A DNA stretch of 64,000 nt from CAYSPO01 sp964432945 (GTDB lineage: Bacteria; Bacillota; Clostridia; Tissierellales; Peptoniphilaceae), in assembly GCA_964432945.1 (NCBI GenBank), contig CAYSPO010000002.1, forward strand, positions 1 to 64,000, read 5' to 3'. The position numbers and the translations under genes are program-made. Position 1 is the stretch's first letter. Each line of letters opens with the position of its first letter. Positions 1 to 7,660 of the stretch are shown piece by piece. The notes beneath the pieces were generated by a model. The model worked only from the letters and a program-made list of their open reading frames with translations, had not been told where the DNA came from and did no database searches.

Positions 1-130
1 TGAATACAGCATCCATTACTGGTCTAGGAGTTTGAGAAGTAGCGGCACTATCAAGGTAGATATTATAATCTTTTACTTCCAAATAGGGGAAGTCAGCTCT
101 AATTTCTTCTATTTGCTTTTTATCTAACAT
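1..130 (-). CDS. sufS: Cysteine desulfurase SufS, N-terminal part only
   Basis: Read leftward from an ATG at 128-130, this gives 43 residues beginning MLDKKQIEEIRADFPYL and continuing with YLDSAATSQTPRPV. That is the conserved N-terminus of class V aminotransferase-fold cysteine desulfurases, where the DSAATSQ stretch lies at the start of the PLP domain. The rest of the gene, including the PLP lysine and the active-site cysteine, lies outside the window. It follows sufD by six bases, so it is the fourth gene of sufC-sufB-sufD-sufS and would supply persulfide sulfur to the SufBCD scaffold in the cytosol. SufS rather than IscS or NifS is inferred from the operon. The fragment is short but the context makes the call firm. 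Confidence 0.85.
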   Translation of the reverse strand, partial: MLDKKQIEEIRADFPYLEVKDYNIYLDSAATSQTPRPVMDAVF

Positions 131-136
131 AATTTT

Positions 137-1159
137 TTACCCCATTATTTCATGTACTTTATTCCAAATTGTTTCCTTGTGTTTTTCATCTTTTAGAGAA
201 TCTATAGCACTTGCAAATCTAGTGTTTATAACTAAAGATTCGGCTTCTTCTCTAGTAAGTCCTCTTGACATTAAATAGAAAATAATATTCATATTAAGTT
301 TACCAGCACTTGCTGCGTGATTTCCAGCTATATCATCTTCTCCTGAAAGTAATACAGGAACAGATTGTGAGTGAACATCATCACTTAAAAGAATTACATA
401 TTCTTCTTCTGATCCATCAGATTTTTTTGAACCTTGTTTGAAGTCTAAAGTTGATTTAAAAAGTTTAGTTGCATTATCTTTTAATGCTCCATTTACCATT
501 AAATCAGATTTACTTTCTTTTCCATAATGTATTAAATTGTAATCTATATCTAAATTATCATTTTCATATCCAAAATAAATGGAATCGATATTAAGATTTG
601 AAAAGTCACCTTTTACATCAGCTTTTGTATTAGATACTACTTTGCTTGCTCCAAGCCTGTACTCATAAAGATTTATGTTTGAATTTTCTTCAAGCTTTGC
701 ATAAATAGATTCATAAGAAGTAGTCTCTTTTCCATCCATAGAGATTAAATAAACTGTTACTTTAGAATTTTCCATAGCATGAATTCTTACCATAGATGAT
801 CTAAATTTATCTTTACTACCAGTAGTTTCATAATTCAAAACTACTTCAATCTCTTCATTCTCTTTACAAACAATATCATGGACATCAATAAGTTCTGGAT
901 TTTCGTCTGTTAAGACAATATCTAGAATTGTTGAGTCTTCATTAGATGTATATGTTCTATAAAGATTATTTTTATCTATATTAAAATCAACTATATCTTT
1001 TGAAATTCCGTACTCGTCACCAGCAAAGTCATCTAATCTTTCTTTATCAGATTCAAGATTAAATCCTATGCCTTGTAACTCAGGTATAAGGATATTACTT
1101 TCGTTTACTTTAGCTGATTTATAAGTTTTAAAACTTAATTTATTACCTTGAGTTTCCAT
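137..1159 (-). CDS. sufD: Fe-S cluster assembly protein SufD
   Basis: A 340-residue protein of the SufB/SufD family. The C-terminal half carries the family pattern seen as LLSGEDDIAGNHAASAGKL followed by IIFYLMSRGLTREEAESLV, the SufBD core signature with its conserved histidine and the terminal helix that packs on SufC. The N-terminal part is divergent, as is usual for SufD in clostridia. It forms the SufB-SufC2-SufD scaffold that builds Fe-S clusters in the cytosol. The ATG at 1159 is preceded by a GGGGGT ribosome site. It starts eight bases after the sufB stop and is followed by sufS, so all are co-transcribed. SufD rather than a second SufB is chosen from length, gene order and the weaker similarity to SufB. 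Confidence 0.93.
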   Translation of the reverse strand: METQGNKLSFKTYKSAKVNESNILIPELQGIGFNLESDKERLDDFAGDEYGISKDIVDFNIDKNNLYRTYTSNEDSTILDIVLTDENPELIDVHDIVCKENEEIEVVLNYETTGSKDKFRSSMVRIHAMENSKVTVYLISMDGKETTSYESIYAKLEENSNINLYEYRLGASKVVSNTKADVKGDFSNLNIDSIYFGYENDNLDIDYNLIHYGKESKSDLMVNGALKDNATKLFKSTLDFKQGSKKSDGSEEEYVILLSDDVHSQSVPVLLSGEDDIAGNHAASAGKLNMNIIFYLMSRGLTREEAESLVINTRFASAIDSLKDEKHKETIWNKVHEIMG

Positions 1160-1167
1160 AATACCCC

Positions 1168-2580
1168 CTAACCTATAGTTCCTTCTAATTCTAAGTTAAT
1201 AAGTTGGTTCATTTCAACTGCATATTCTAATGGTAGTTCTTTAGAAACTGGCTCAGCAAATCCTCTTACAACCATCGCTCTTGCCTCAGCTTCAGAAATA
1301 CCTCTACTCATAAGGTAGAAGATAACTTCATCAGAAATTTTTCCTATTTTAGCTTCATGACCAACATCAACATTTTGGTTGTTTACATCAACCAGTGGTA
1401 TTGTGTCTGCTCTTGAAATATTATCAAGCATTAAAGATTCACAGTCTACACTAGCTTTAGAGCCTTGAGAATTTTCTCCCATATAAACCATTCCTCTATA
1501 AACACCAACTCCTCCGCCTTTAGAGATAGATTTAGAGCTAACAACTGCAGAAGTATTAGGTGCAAGATGAATAGATTGAGCTCCTGTATCAATATATTGA
1601 CCTTTACCAGCAAAAGAAATACCAGTATATTCACTTGTCGCGTTTTCTCCTACTAATACAGAAGTAGGGTAGAGCATTGATACTTCAGAACCGAAAGATC
1701 CAGATACCCATTCAATTTTAGCGTCTTTTTCCACAATAGCTCTTTTTGTATTCAAGTTATACATATTTCTTGACCAGTTTTCTATCGTTGAATATCTTAA
1801 AGTAGAATTTTTTCCTACAAATAACTCTACTGCTCCAGCATGTATACTTAATGCATTATATTTTGGAGCTGAACACCCTTCAATAAAATGACAATATGCA
1901 TCATCTTCTATAATGATAAGAGTATGCTCGAATTGACCTGCACCTGGTGCATTCATTCTAAAATAAGACTGTAGAGGAGTTGTTACATCAGCTCCTTTTG
2001 GTACAAATACAAAGCTTCCTCCCGACCATACTGCATAGTGTAAGGCTGCATATTTGTGAAGATCAGGTGTAATAGCTTTTCCAAAGTATTCTCTTACCTT
2101 ATCTTCATATTCTCTTAATCCACTTTCAAAGTCTGTGTAAATAACACCTTGTTTCAAAAGAACATCTTGAATACTGTGGTAAACAACTTCAGAATCATAC
2201 TGAGCCCCAACTCCAGAAAGCCTAGCTTCTTTTTCTGCTTCAGGAATGCCTAGTGCATCAAAAGTATCATATATATCTTGAGGAATTTCTTCCCAATCAC
2301 TTGTCATATCTGCATCAGGTCTTATATATGTTGTTATTTCATCTATATTTACAGTAGAAAGATCAGGACCCCAAACTGGATTTTCTTTTGAGTTAAAGAT
2401 TTCCAAAGCTTCAAGTCTTTTCTCTAACATCCAATCAGGTTCGTCTTTTTCTAAAGAAATTTGCCTAACTATTTCTTCTGTAAGACCTTTCTCTGTTTTT
2501 GAACGATATTTGAATTCGTTTTTGATATCATAGACGCCTCTATCGATATCATCTACTTGAGTCCTCTTTTTATTCGACAA
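1168..2580 (-). CDS. sufB: Fe-S cluster assembly protein SufB
   Basis: SufB, about 470 residues when started at the TTG at 2578-2580. The reading frame is open further upstream, but that extension lies inside sufC; the TTG lies just past the sufC stop with AGAGGG eight bases before it, and the resulting N-terminus SNKKRTQVDDIDRGVYDIKN matches the family. The protein shows YAVWSGGSFVFVPKG, FIEGCSAPKYN with a conserved cysteine, and the C-terminal HEAKIGKISDEVIFYLMSRG block. SufB is the main scaffold on which [4Fe-4S] clusters are assembled with SufC and SufD. sufC and sufB are effectively contiguous and probably translationally coupled. The non-ATG start is inferred from spacing and needs N-terminal evidence. 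Confidence 0.94.
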   Translation of the reverse strand: MSNKKRTQVDDIDRGVYDIKNEFKYRSKTEKGLTEEIVRQISLEKDEPDWMLEKRLEALEIFNSKENPVWGPDLSTVNIDEITTYIRPDADMTSDWEEIPQDIYDTFDALGIPEAEKEARLSGVGAQYDSEVVYHSIQDVLLKQGVIYTDFESGLREYEDKVREYFGKAITPDLHKYAALHYAVWSGGSFVFVPKGADVTTPLQSYFRMNAPGAGQFEHTLIIIEDDAYCHFIEGCSAPKYNALSIHAGAVELFVGKNSTLRYSTIENWSRNMYNLNTKRAIVEKDAKIEWVSGSFGSEVSMLYPTSVLVGENATSEYTGISFAGKGQYIDTGAQSIHLAPNTSAVVSSKSISKGGGVGVYRGMVYMGENSQGSKASVDCESLMLDNISRADTIPLVDVNNQNVDVGHEAKIGKISDEVIFYLMSRGISEAEARAMVVRGFAEPVSKELPLEYAVEMNQLINLELEGTIG

Positions 2581-2581
2581 C

Positions 2582-3328
2582 TTATTCACCCTCTCTAATC
2601 CAGTTAAATCCTTCTTTTTCAATTCTATCAATAATTGAAGAGTCTCCCGACTTAACAATAGTTCCATCAACTATTACATGAACAAAGTCAGGATTTATAT
2701 TTCTGATTAAATTTCTATGGTGAGTAATAATTAAAGCTGCATTATCTTCAGTAAGATATCTTTCAATACCCTCAGAAACTATCCTTGTTGCATCAACATC
2801 AAGGCCTGAATCTGTTTCATCAAGAATTGCTAGTTTAGGATTAAGAAGAAGCATTTGAAGTATTTCATTTTTTTTCTTTTCTCCTCCAGAAAAACCAACA
2901 TTCATATATCTTTCAGCATATGATGGATCCATTGAAAGAGATTCCATCTCGCTTTTTAAGTCTTTGTTAAATTTTAATATAGGTACAGTTTTTTCTTCTA
3001 CTGAAGACTTAGCTGTTCTTATAAAATTTTCAACACTAACACCAGGAATTTCTTCAGGGTTTTGAAAACTCATGAAAAGACCTTTTTTAGCCCTAATATC
3101 AGTTGAATCATCTATTATACTTTCTCCGTCTAGGATAATATCGCCACCAGTTACTTCATAAACTGGATTATTCATTAGAACATTTGCGATAGTAGATTTA
3201 CCTGAACCGTTTGGTCCCATTAAAACATGGACTTCTCCATAGTTAATATTTAAATTTACGTTTTTTAAAATTTCTTTCCCATCAACACCTGCAGACAGGT
3301 CAACTATATTTAAAAGTTCTTTCGACAT
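2582..3328 (-). CDS. sufC: Fe-S assembly ATPase SufC
   Basis: A 248-residue ABC-type ATPase without membrane segments. Walker A is GPNGSGKSTIANVL (about residues 38-51), the signature is FSGGEKKKNEILQML, and Walker B is LAILDETDSGLDVDA, followed by the H-loop histidines in IITHHRNL. This is the SufC pattern; it drives conformational change in the SufB-SufD scaffold. The ATG at 3328 follows AAGGAGG at seven bases. It is the first gene of the leftward suf operon, and the upstream intergenic region is shared with a divergent ArsR-type regulator, so suf control probably acts there. Confidence 0.96.
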   Translation of the reverse strand: MSKELLNIVDLSAGVDGKEILKNVNLNINYGEVHVLMGPNGSGKSTIANVLMNNPVYEVTGGDIILDGESIIDDSTDIRAKKGLFMSFQNPEEIPGVSVENFIRTAKSSVEEKTVPILKFNKDLKSEMESLSMDPSYAERYMNVGFSGGEKKKNEILQMLLLNPKLAILDETDSGLDVDATRIVSEGIERYLTEDNAALIITHHRNLIRNINPDFVHVIVDGTIVKSGDSSIIDRIEKEGFNWIREGE

Positions 3329-3382
3329 ATAATCCTCCTTAAATTTTCCAGTATAAAGTATATCATAAATGTCAGGATTAGC

Positions 3383-3564
3383 ATATTCTTATCTAGCATT
3401 ATTAAATAAGCTTAAATTATAGGCTTAAACAAGGCTGTAGCCTGTTATAATATGCTTATCTAATATTCTGATTTTTTATATATAAGATTATTATCCATTA
3501 GAAAAGGTTATAATACACTTGATTAATTATAAATATTAATTTATAATTAAACAGATAAGCAAAT
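3383..3564. promoter_or_regulatory. Three copies of an AGATAAGMAWAT motif between suf and arsR
   Basis: The 12-base sequence AGATAAG(A/C)A(A/T)AT occurs three times in the divergent region: on the minus strand at 3383-3394 and 3450-3461, both upstream of sufC, and on the plus strand at 3553-3564, just after the proposed -10 of the ArsR gene. Ten of twelve positions are identical in all copies. A shared regulator site is the simplest reading, but the region is very AT-rich and no known consensus is claimed. A possible extended -10 for suf (TGATATACT on the minus strand) lies nearer to sufC. The rest of the 298-base gap shows no gene. Confidence 0.35.
3519..3548 (+). promoter_or_regulatory. Promoter with a perfect dyad for the ArsR-queH operon
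   Basis: A -35 TTGATT (3519-3524) and a -10 TATAAT (3542-3547) are separated by 17 bases. The spacer and -10 contain a perfect 10-base inverted repeat, AATTATAAAT at 3525-3534 and ATTTATAATT at 3539-3548, separated by four bases. A dyad placed on the polymerase site fits the classical ArsR-family operator and suggests autorepression by the downstream regulator. Its AT-only composition lowers certainty. Confidence 0.5.
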
Positions 3565-3626
3565 CTTACAATAATTGGTTTTATGTATTGTACTTATTTT
3601 GCTATTAATAAGGGGAGGTGTTATAT

Positions 3627-3905
3627 ATGATTTTTGATAAGGAAATTGTTGAAACTCAGGCAGAAAAATTAAAAAGTATTTCTCATCCAATTAGACTTTC
3701 TATTGTAAAAGGACTAATTCAAGATGGATATTGTAACGTAAATGGTATAAAAGATAAATTGGATTTACCTCAATCAACGGTATCCCAACATCTTCAAGTC
3801 TTAAGAAATGCAGGAATTGTTAAAGGTGAAAAAGATGGTACAATAGTAAATTATAGGGTTATTGATGAAAAGATTGAAGAATTAATAGAATCATTAGACA
3901 AATAA
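3627..3905 (+). CDS. ArsR-family winged-helix transcriptional regulator
   Basis: A 92-residue protein starting at the ATG at 3627, which has GGGGAGG eight bases upstream; a GTG nine bases earlier overlaps that ribosome site and is rejected. KSISHPIRLSIVKGL and LPQSTVSQHLQVLRNAGIV are the ArsR helix-turn-helix signature, followed by the wing KGEKDGTIVNYRV. There is only one cysteine (residue 36) and no obvious alpha-3N or alpha-5 metal ligand set, so the signal is unknown; a two-cysteine persulfide sensor or a cysteine-ligated Fe-S cluster looks unlikely. It lies divergently from suf and directly before queH (both Fe-S linked), so a regulator of one or both is plausible. The function is inference beyond DNA binding. 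Confidence 0.85.
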   Translation: MIFDKEIVETQAEKLKSISHPIRLSIVKGLIQDGYCNVNGIKDKLDLPQSTVSQHLQVLRNAGIVKGEKDGTIVNYRVIDEKIEELIESLDK

Positions 3906-3911
3906 TTGGAC

Positions 3912-4538
3912 ATGAAGATAAATTATCAAGTAGAATTAGAAAAGATAATTAAAGAAATAAGTAAAGATAGAGACAAGCCAAAGCTTTTAATACACTCATG
4001 TTGTGGTCCTTGCAGTAGTTATGTTTTGGACTACTTGAATAACTACTTTGATATTTCTATCTTTTATTATAACCCAAATATTTTTCCTGAAGAGGAATTT
4101 GTTTATAGGTCTAAAGAACAAGAAGAACTAATAGATAAAATGGGTTTAGACATTAAATTTATTGGTCAAGAACATAGAAGCCAAGAATTTTATGAAACTG
4201 TAATAGGATACGAAAATGAACCGGAAAAAGGTTCTAGATGTAGCCTATGCTTCAAACTCAGGCTTGAAGAGACAGCTAAATATGCTTTAGAAAATTCTTA
4301 TGATTATTTTACAACTACCCTTTCTATAAGTCCTCATAAAGATGCTCAACTCCTTAACCGAATAGGAAAAGAGTTAGAAAATGTGTATGGTATTAAGTAT
4401 CTTTATTCTGATTTTAAGAAAAAAAATGGATATAGAAAATCGGTGGATCTAAGTAAAAAGTACAATATGTATAGGCAAGAATATTGTGGATGTGAGTTCT
4501 CTTATAAGGCCTATAAGAAAAAGAAGGAAGAAGATTAG
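3912..4538 (+). CDS. queH: Epoxyqueuosine reductase QueH
   Basis: About 208 residues. HSCCGPCSSYVLDYL near the N-terminus, GSRCSLCFKLRLEETA in the middle and YCGCEFS near the C-terminus are the cysteine motifs of QueH (DUF208), the cobalamin-independent enzyme that reduces epoxyqueuosine to queuosine in tRNA using an Fe-S cluster and a second metal. The length fits the family. Start choice is open: an ATG at 3912 or a TTG at 3906, the base after the ArsR stop; neither has a clear ribosome site, so translation is probably coupled to the upstream gene. It is the last gene of the two-gene operon and its 3' end forms part of a terminator stem. Confidence 0.93.
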   Translation: MKINYQVELEKIIKEISKDRDKPKLLIHSCCGPCSSYVLDYLNNYFDISIFYYNPNIFPEEEFVYRSKEQEELIDKMGLDIKFIGQEHRSQEFYETVIGYENEPEKGSRCSLCFKLRLEETAKYALENSYDYFTTTLSISPHKDAQLLNRIGKELENVYGIKYLYSDFKKKNGYRKSVDLSKKYNMYRQEYCGCEFSYKAYKKKKEED

Positions 4539-4568
4539 TACTCAGGATAACTTCTTCCTTCTTTTTAT
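4521..4568 (+). terminator. Rho-independent terminator after queH
   Basis: AAGAAGGAAGAAG (4521-4533, inside the last codons of queH) pairs with CTTCTTCCTTCTT (4551-4563) and a T-rich stretch follows. Confidence 0.7.
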
Positions 4569-4593
4569 TTATTATATAGCTGTCAAATATAAG

Positions 4594-4624
4594 AAAAGAC
4601 CCCTTGATTTCAAGGAGTCTTTTT
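4594..4624. terminator. Bidirectional terminator between queH and the TDT gene
   Basis: AAAAGACCCCTTG and CAAGGAGTCTTTT form a stem with one mismatch and a four-base loop, with T-runs on both sides. It lies between two converging genes and can serve both. Confidence 0.75.
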
Positions 4625-4636
4625 CTTTTGAAAAAA

Positions 4637-5566
4637 TTAAATATTATTTTCTGCTTTTGAAAAAATAGCTTTCATATATAAAATAAAAATATAAACAATC
4701 ATAACAAGAGCAATAGCTTCTTCAATTTTTACTAGAATTCCAAGTGCTGGAATGCCCATTCCTGCTTTATTTAAAAAAGCATTAGATGTTTTTAAAGCGA
4801 TAGCTGAAATTACTAGTGGGAAAGTAAAACCAGAAAAGCTAGGTTTAAAGCTAGTTTTTAGAAGTTTTGGTATCCAGCTTACTACTAAAAAGTAAATAGC
4901 TTGAGAAATTACTAGCATTGTAATCATTAGTGCTACATTTCTATCTTCAGCGAAGGAACTATTATATCCTGCTAATAATAGAGATAGGGGAGCACAAATA
5001 ATTCCGTTTGTAGGTTTTGCTGGTTCTGGAATAGTTTTTAAGCTAAATATTCTTTTAAAAATAAAAGGAGTTAAAACCAAATAGCAGATAAGACCAAACC
5101 AAAATCCAACTCTTCCAATTGTAACTGCATCAAATGCAGGAGCTGTGATTGATGCAACGCCCATACCTGCAAAAGGTATATATGTTGAAGCAAAAATCAT
5201 AGAAATATCTTTTTTTGTTAAGAATTTTACAGTTACATAAATAATAATAGCGATTTGAGAGATAACACCTATATACCACAGTATTTTGCTAGCTCCCCCA
5301 ATGAATGGTTTAGCATATCCAGCTAATAGCATTAGAGACATTGGATAAGTTGCAAAAACAGAAGCATTTAAAGGATTAGACATAAACTCTTTAAATCCTT
5401 CAAATCCTGTAATCATTTTGATTAATAGCATAATAAATAAGATTGCTAAGATAGCACCAAGTCCTAATCTCAATCCTTCACTATATGACTGTAAAAGGTT
5501 ACCCAGAGCTGCAATCCCTAGGATTAAGCCAGCAATTGGATAAGGCATTTTTTTTATAATTTTCAT
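4637..5566 (-). CDS. TDT-family anion/C4-dicarboxylate (TehA/SLAC1-like) transporter
   Basis: A 309-residue hydrophobic protein with about ten predicted membrane helices and very few charged segments. PYPIAGLILGIAALGNLL at the N-terminus, FATYPMSLMLLAGY and FTFPLVISAIALKTSNAFL near the C-terminus are typical of the voltage-dependent anion channel/TDT family (TehA, SLAC1, Mae1 relatives). The substrate cannot be read from sequence: tellurite, a monovalent anion or a C4-dicarboxylate are family options. AAGGAAG precedes the ATG at 5566. It follows the C_GCAxxG_C_C gene by 16 bases on the same strand, so the two form an operon and may act on the same compound. Confidence 0.8.
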   Translation of the reverse strand: MKIIKKMPYPIAGLILGIAALGNLLQSYSEGLRLGLGAILAILFIMLLIKMITGFEGFKEFMSNPLNASVFATYPMSLMLLAGYAKPFIGGASKILWYIGVISQIAIIIYVTVKFLTKKDISMIFASTYIPFAGMGVASITAPAFDAVTIGRVGFWFGLICYLVLTPFIFKRIFSLKTIPEPAKPTNGIICAPLSLLLAGYNSSFAEDRNVALMITMLVISQAIYFLVVSWIPKLLKTSFKPSFSGFTFPLVISAIALKTSNAFLNKAGMGIPALGILVKIEEAIALVMIVYIFILYMKAIFSKAENNI

Positions 5567-5582
5567 TTTTATCTTCCTTATC

Positions 5583-6083
5583 CTATAAAGAAGTATCTAA
5601 AGAAACTTCATCAGGGCTAATAACGCCTTCTTCAATAAGTCTATCAGCTACCCATTCAGCTGTTGCGCCAGTGATTTGTATACAATGGTTTTTTCTGCCT
5701 TCTGACATAAAGTTATCTCCAGCCCATTCTCTAGTGATTACTCTACAGCAAGTAGCACCATAAGTATCTCTACACCAGTCATGTAAACTAGCTGAAGCTG
5801 GGAACATTTTTTCGTTCATATCTTCTCCATGCACTCTACCAAATCCCATTCCTAGAGCCATTTGTCCACCTGATATAGCTCCACATAAACAGCCTTGCTT
5901 ACCCATTCCTATTGGAAATCCTGAAGCCATTTTAACGATTGAGTCGTCATAAGGCTTACCTAATAAGTCGTTAATTGTTTGAACTACTGATTCAGAGCAA
6001 AAGAATTCCCCTCTTCTAAAATACTCTTCAGCAGTTTCTCTAACATGATCTAATACCTCTTGTTTTGTAAGTTTTTCTGACAT
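5583..6083 (-). CDS. C_GCAxxG_C_C family protein (putative redox protein)
   Basis: A 166-residue soluble protein. FCSESVVQTINDLLG near residue 27, SGFPIGMGKQGCLCGAISGG near residues 53-72, then TYGATCCRVITREWAG and NHCIQITG give the spaced conserved cysteines of the C_GCAxxG_C_C (DUF1440-like) family, thought to bind metal or act in redox but without a settled reaction. The ATG at 6083 is preceded by AGAGGG. It is the first gene of a two-gene leftward operon with a TDT transporter. The pairing suggests the transporter's substrate or product is handled by this protein, which is inference only. Confidence 0.8.
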   Translation of the reverse strand: MSEKLTKQEVLDHVRETAEEYFRRGEFFCSESVVQTINDLLGKPYDDSIVKMASGFPIGMGKQGCLCGAISGGQMALGMGFGRVHGEDMNEKMFPASASLHDWCRDTYGATCCRVITREWAGDNFMSEGRKNHCIQITGATAEWVADRLIEEGVISPDEVSLDTSL

Positions 6084-6286
6084 AATATACCCTCTTTCTA
6101 TAGTTTTCCAAGTCTTAGTATATCTGACTACTATTAAATATCAAGCTACATAATATATTATAATAAAATTGTGAATTCCATAAATACATCTTATAATAAT
6201 AAAGAATTATGTAAAAAAGATATTATATAATTATGATAAATTTAATATTAAGCAAAAAAATATTTTAATAAAATAATTCTAAATAT

Positions 6287-7660
6287 TTAGAATTCCACTT
6301 TTTTTAATTCATTAACTATATCTTCCATATGCATTACTCTTGAGCCTTTAACTAAAACTAAACTATTCTTAATTAAAAGTTCTTTTAATTTTTTATTTAA
6401 GCATTCTTTGTCTTCAAAATAAAAAAACTTATCATCATCAAATTCTAGCTGACCAGATTCATAAGCAGTTTTCATATGATCGCCATAAACTAATAAGTAA
6501 TCAATTTCTTTAGGGTTAATTGCCTTTAAAGTATTTAGATGCAGTTGGTTAATTTCATGGCCTAAATCTAGCATATCACCAAGAACCACAATTTTTCTAC
6601 TGTAGTTGTTATAATAGCTCATAGTTTTTACGGCAGCTAAAACATTTTGAGGATTAGCCTTATAGGAATCGTCTATTAAATCAAATCCTTTTAGATTGAC
6701 AAGTTCATTTCTCATTGAGTTGAATTTAACATTATTTAAACCTTGGTCTAATTCTTTTGGTCCAATATCAAATAGCTGAGATATTATTATAGATATAGTT
6801 GCGTTATAAGCCTCATGAATTCCTGGTGAAGCAATTTGATAAACAGCTCCATTAACAGTAAATCTCGTTCTATTAGGAGTAATATCTATATCTGAGATAA
6901 TATATTTAGAATCTTTTATTTGTCCATAGCTAAGAGTTTTATTAGTTATTCTGGCTGCAAGGACTTCGTGTCTTAAGTAATCATCATCTTTGTTATAAAC
7001 AAAAACTCCACTTTCTTTTAAGCCTTTTATTATGTCTAATTTTTCTTTTGCTACATTTTCTTTTGTTTTTAATTTATCTAAATGTGAATCTCCAATATTT
7101 GTTATAACAGCAACATGAGGACAAGCTATTTTACTTAATAACTCAATTTCTCCAAAACTTTCCGTTCCAAGCTCTACTATCATAATCTCTGTATCTTCTG
7201 GAGCATTCAAGATTGTGAGAGGAAGTCCTATTTCATTATTTTCATTTCCTTTTGTTGCATGAGTTTTATACTTTGTAGATAAAACAGATAAAAGTATATC
7301 TTTGGTGGTTGTTTTACCATTAGATCCTGTTATGGCAATCACAGGGATATCTAAATCTTCCCTGTAATTTTTAGCCATAGTTTGAAAAGCCTCTAAAGAA
7401 TTTTCCACTAAAATAAGAGGCATATCTATATTTGGTAAAGTATGATTTTTTTGCCAAAGAGATGCAACGGCTCCATTATCCTTAGCTTGAGATAAAAAGT
7501 CATGTCCATCGAAATTTTCTCCAATAATTGGAATATAAAGCATTCCTTCTTTTATTGTTCTTGTGTCTTTTGATACCCCGTTTACAACAAGGTCTTTGTA
7601 GGAATCATTATTTAATACACCTTGTGCCAATTCGCTTATTTGGGTAAGATTTCTTCTCAT
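6287..7660 (-). CDS. murF: UDP-MurNAc-tripeptide:D-Ala-D-Ala ligase MurF
   Basis: A 457-residue Mur ligase. The N-terminal substrate domain includes the DTRTIKEGMLYIPI motif, the central ATPase domain has ITGSNGKTTTKDIL and GTESFGEIELLSKI with ITNIGDSHLD, and the C-terminal domain has DDSYKANPQNVLAA, characteristic of MurF. It adds D-Ala-D-Ala to the UDP-MurNAc tripeptide, the last cytosolic step of the peptidoglycan precursor. Its ATG overlaps the ddl stop by one base (TAATG), so the dipeptide ligase and the enzyme that uses its product are translationally coupled. An AT-rich dyad around 6271-6293 may end transcription. Confidence 0.95.
   Translation of the reverse strand: MRRNLTQISELAQGVLNNDSYKDLVVNGVSKDTRTIKEGMLYIPIIGENFDGHDFLSQAKDNGAVASLWQKNHTLPNIDMPLILVENSLEAFQTMAKNYREDLDIPVIAITGSNGKTTTKDILLSVLSTKYKTHATKGNENNEIGLPLTILNAPEDTEIMIVELGTESFGEIELLSKIACPHVAVITNIGDSHLDKLKTKENVAKEKLDIIKGLKESGVFVYNKDDDYLRHEVLAARITNKTLSYGQIKDSKYIISDIDITPNRTRFTVNGAVYQIASPGIHEAYNATISIIISQLFDIGPKELDQGLNNVKFNSMRNELVNLKGFDLIDDSYKANPQNVLAAVKTMSYYNNYSRKIVVLGDMLDLGHEINQLHLNTLKAINPKEIDYLLVYGDHMKTAYESGQLEFDDDKFFYFEDKECLNKKLKELLIKNSLVLVKGSRVMHMEDIVNELKKVEF

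Noticed and set aside
1446..1656. ORFs inside sufB on both strands
   Set aside because: Out-of-frame shadows of a well-supported gene.
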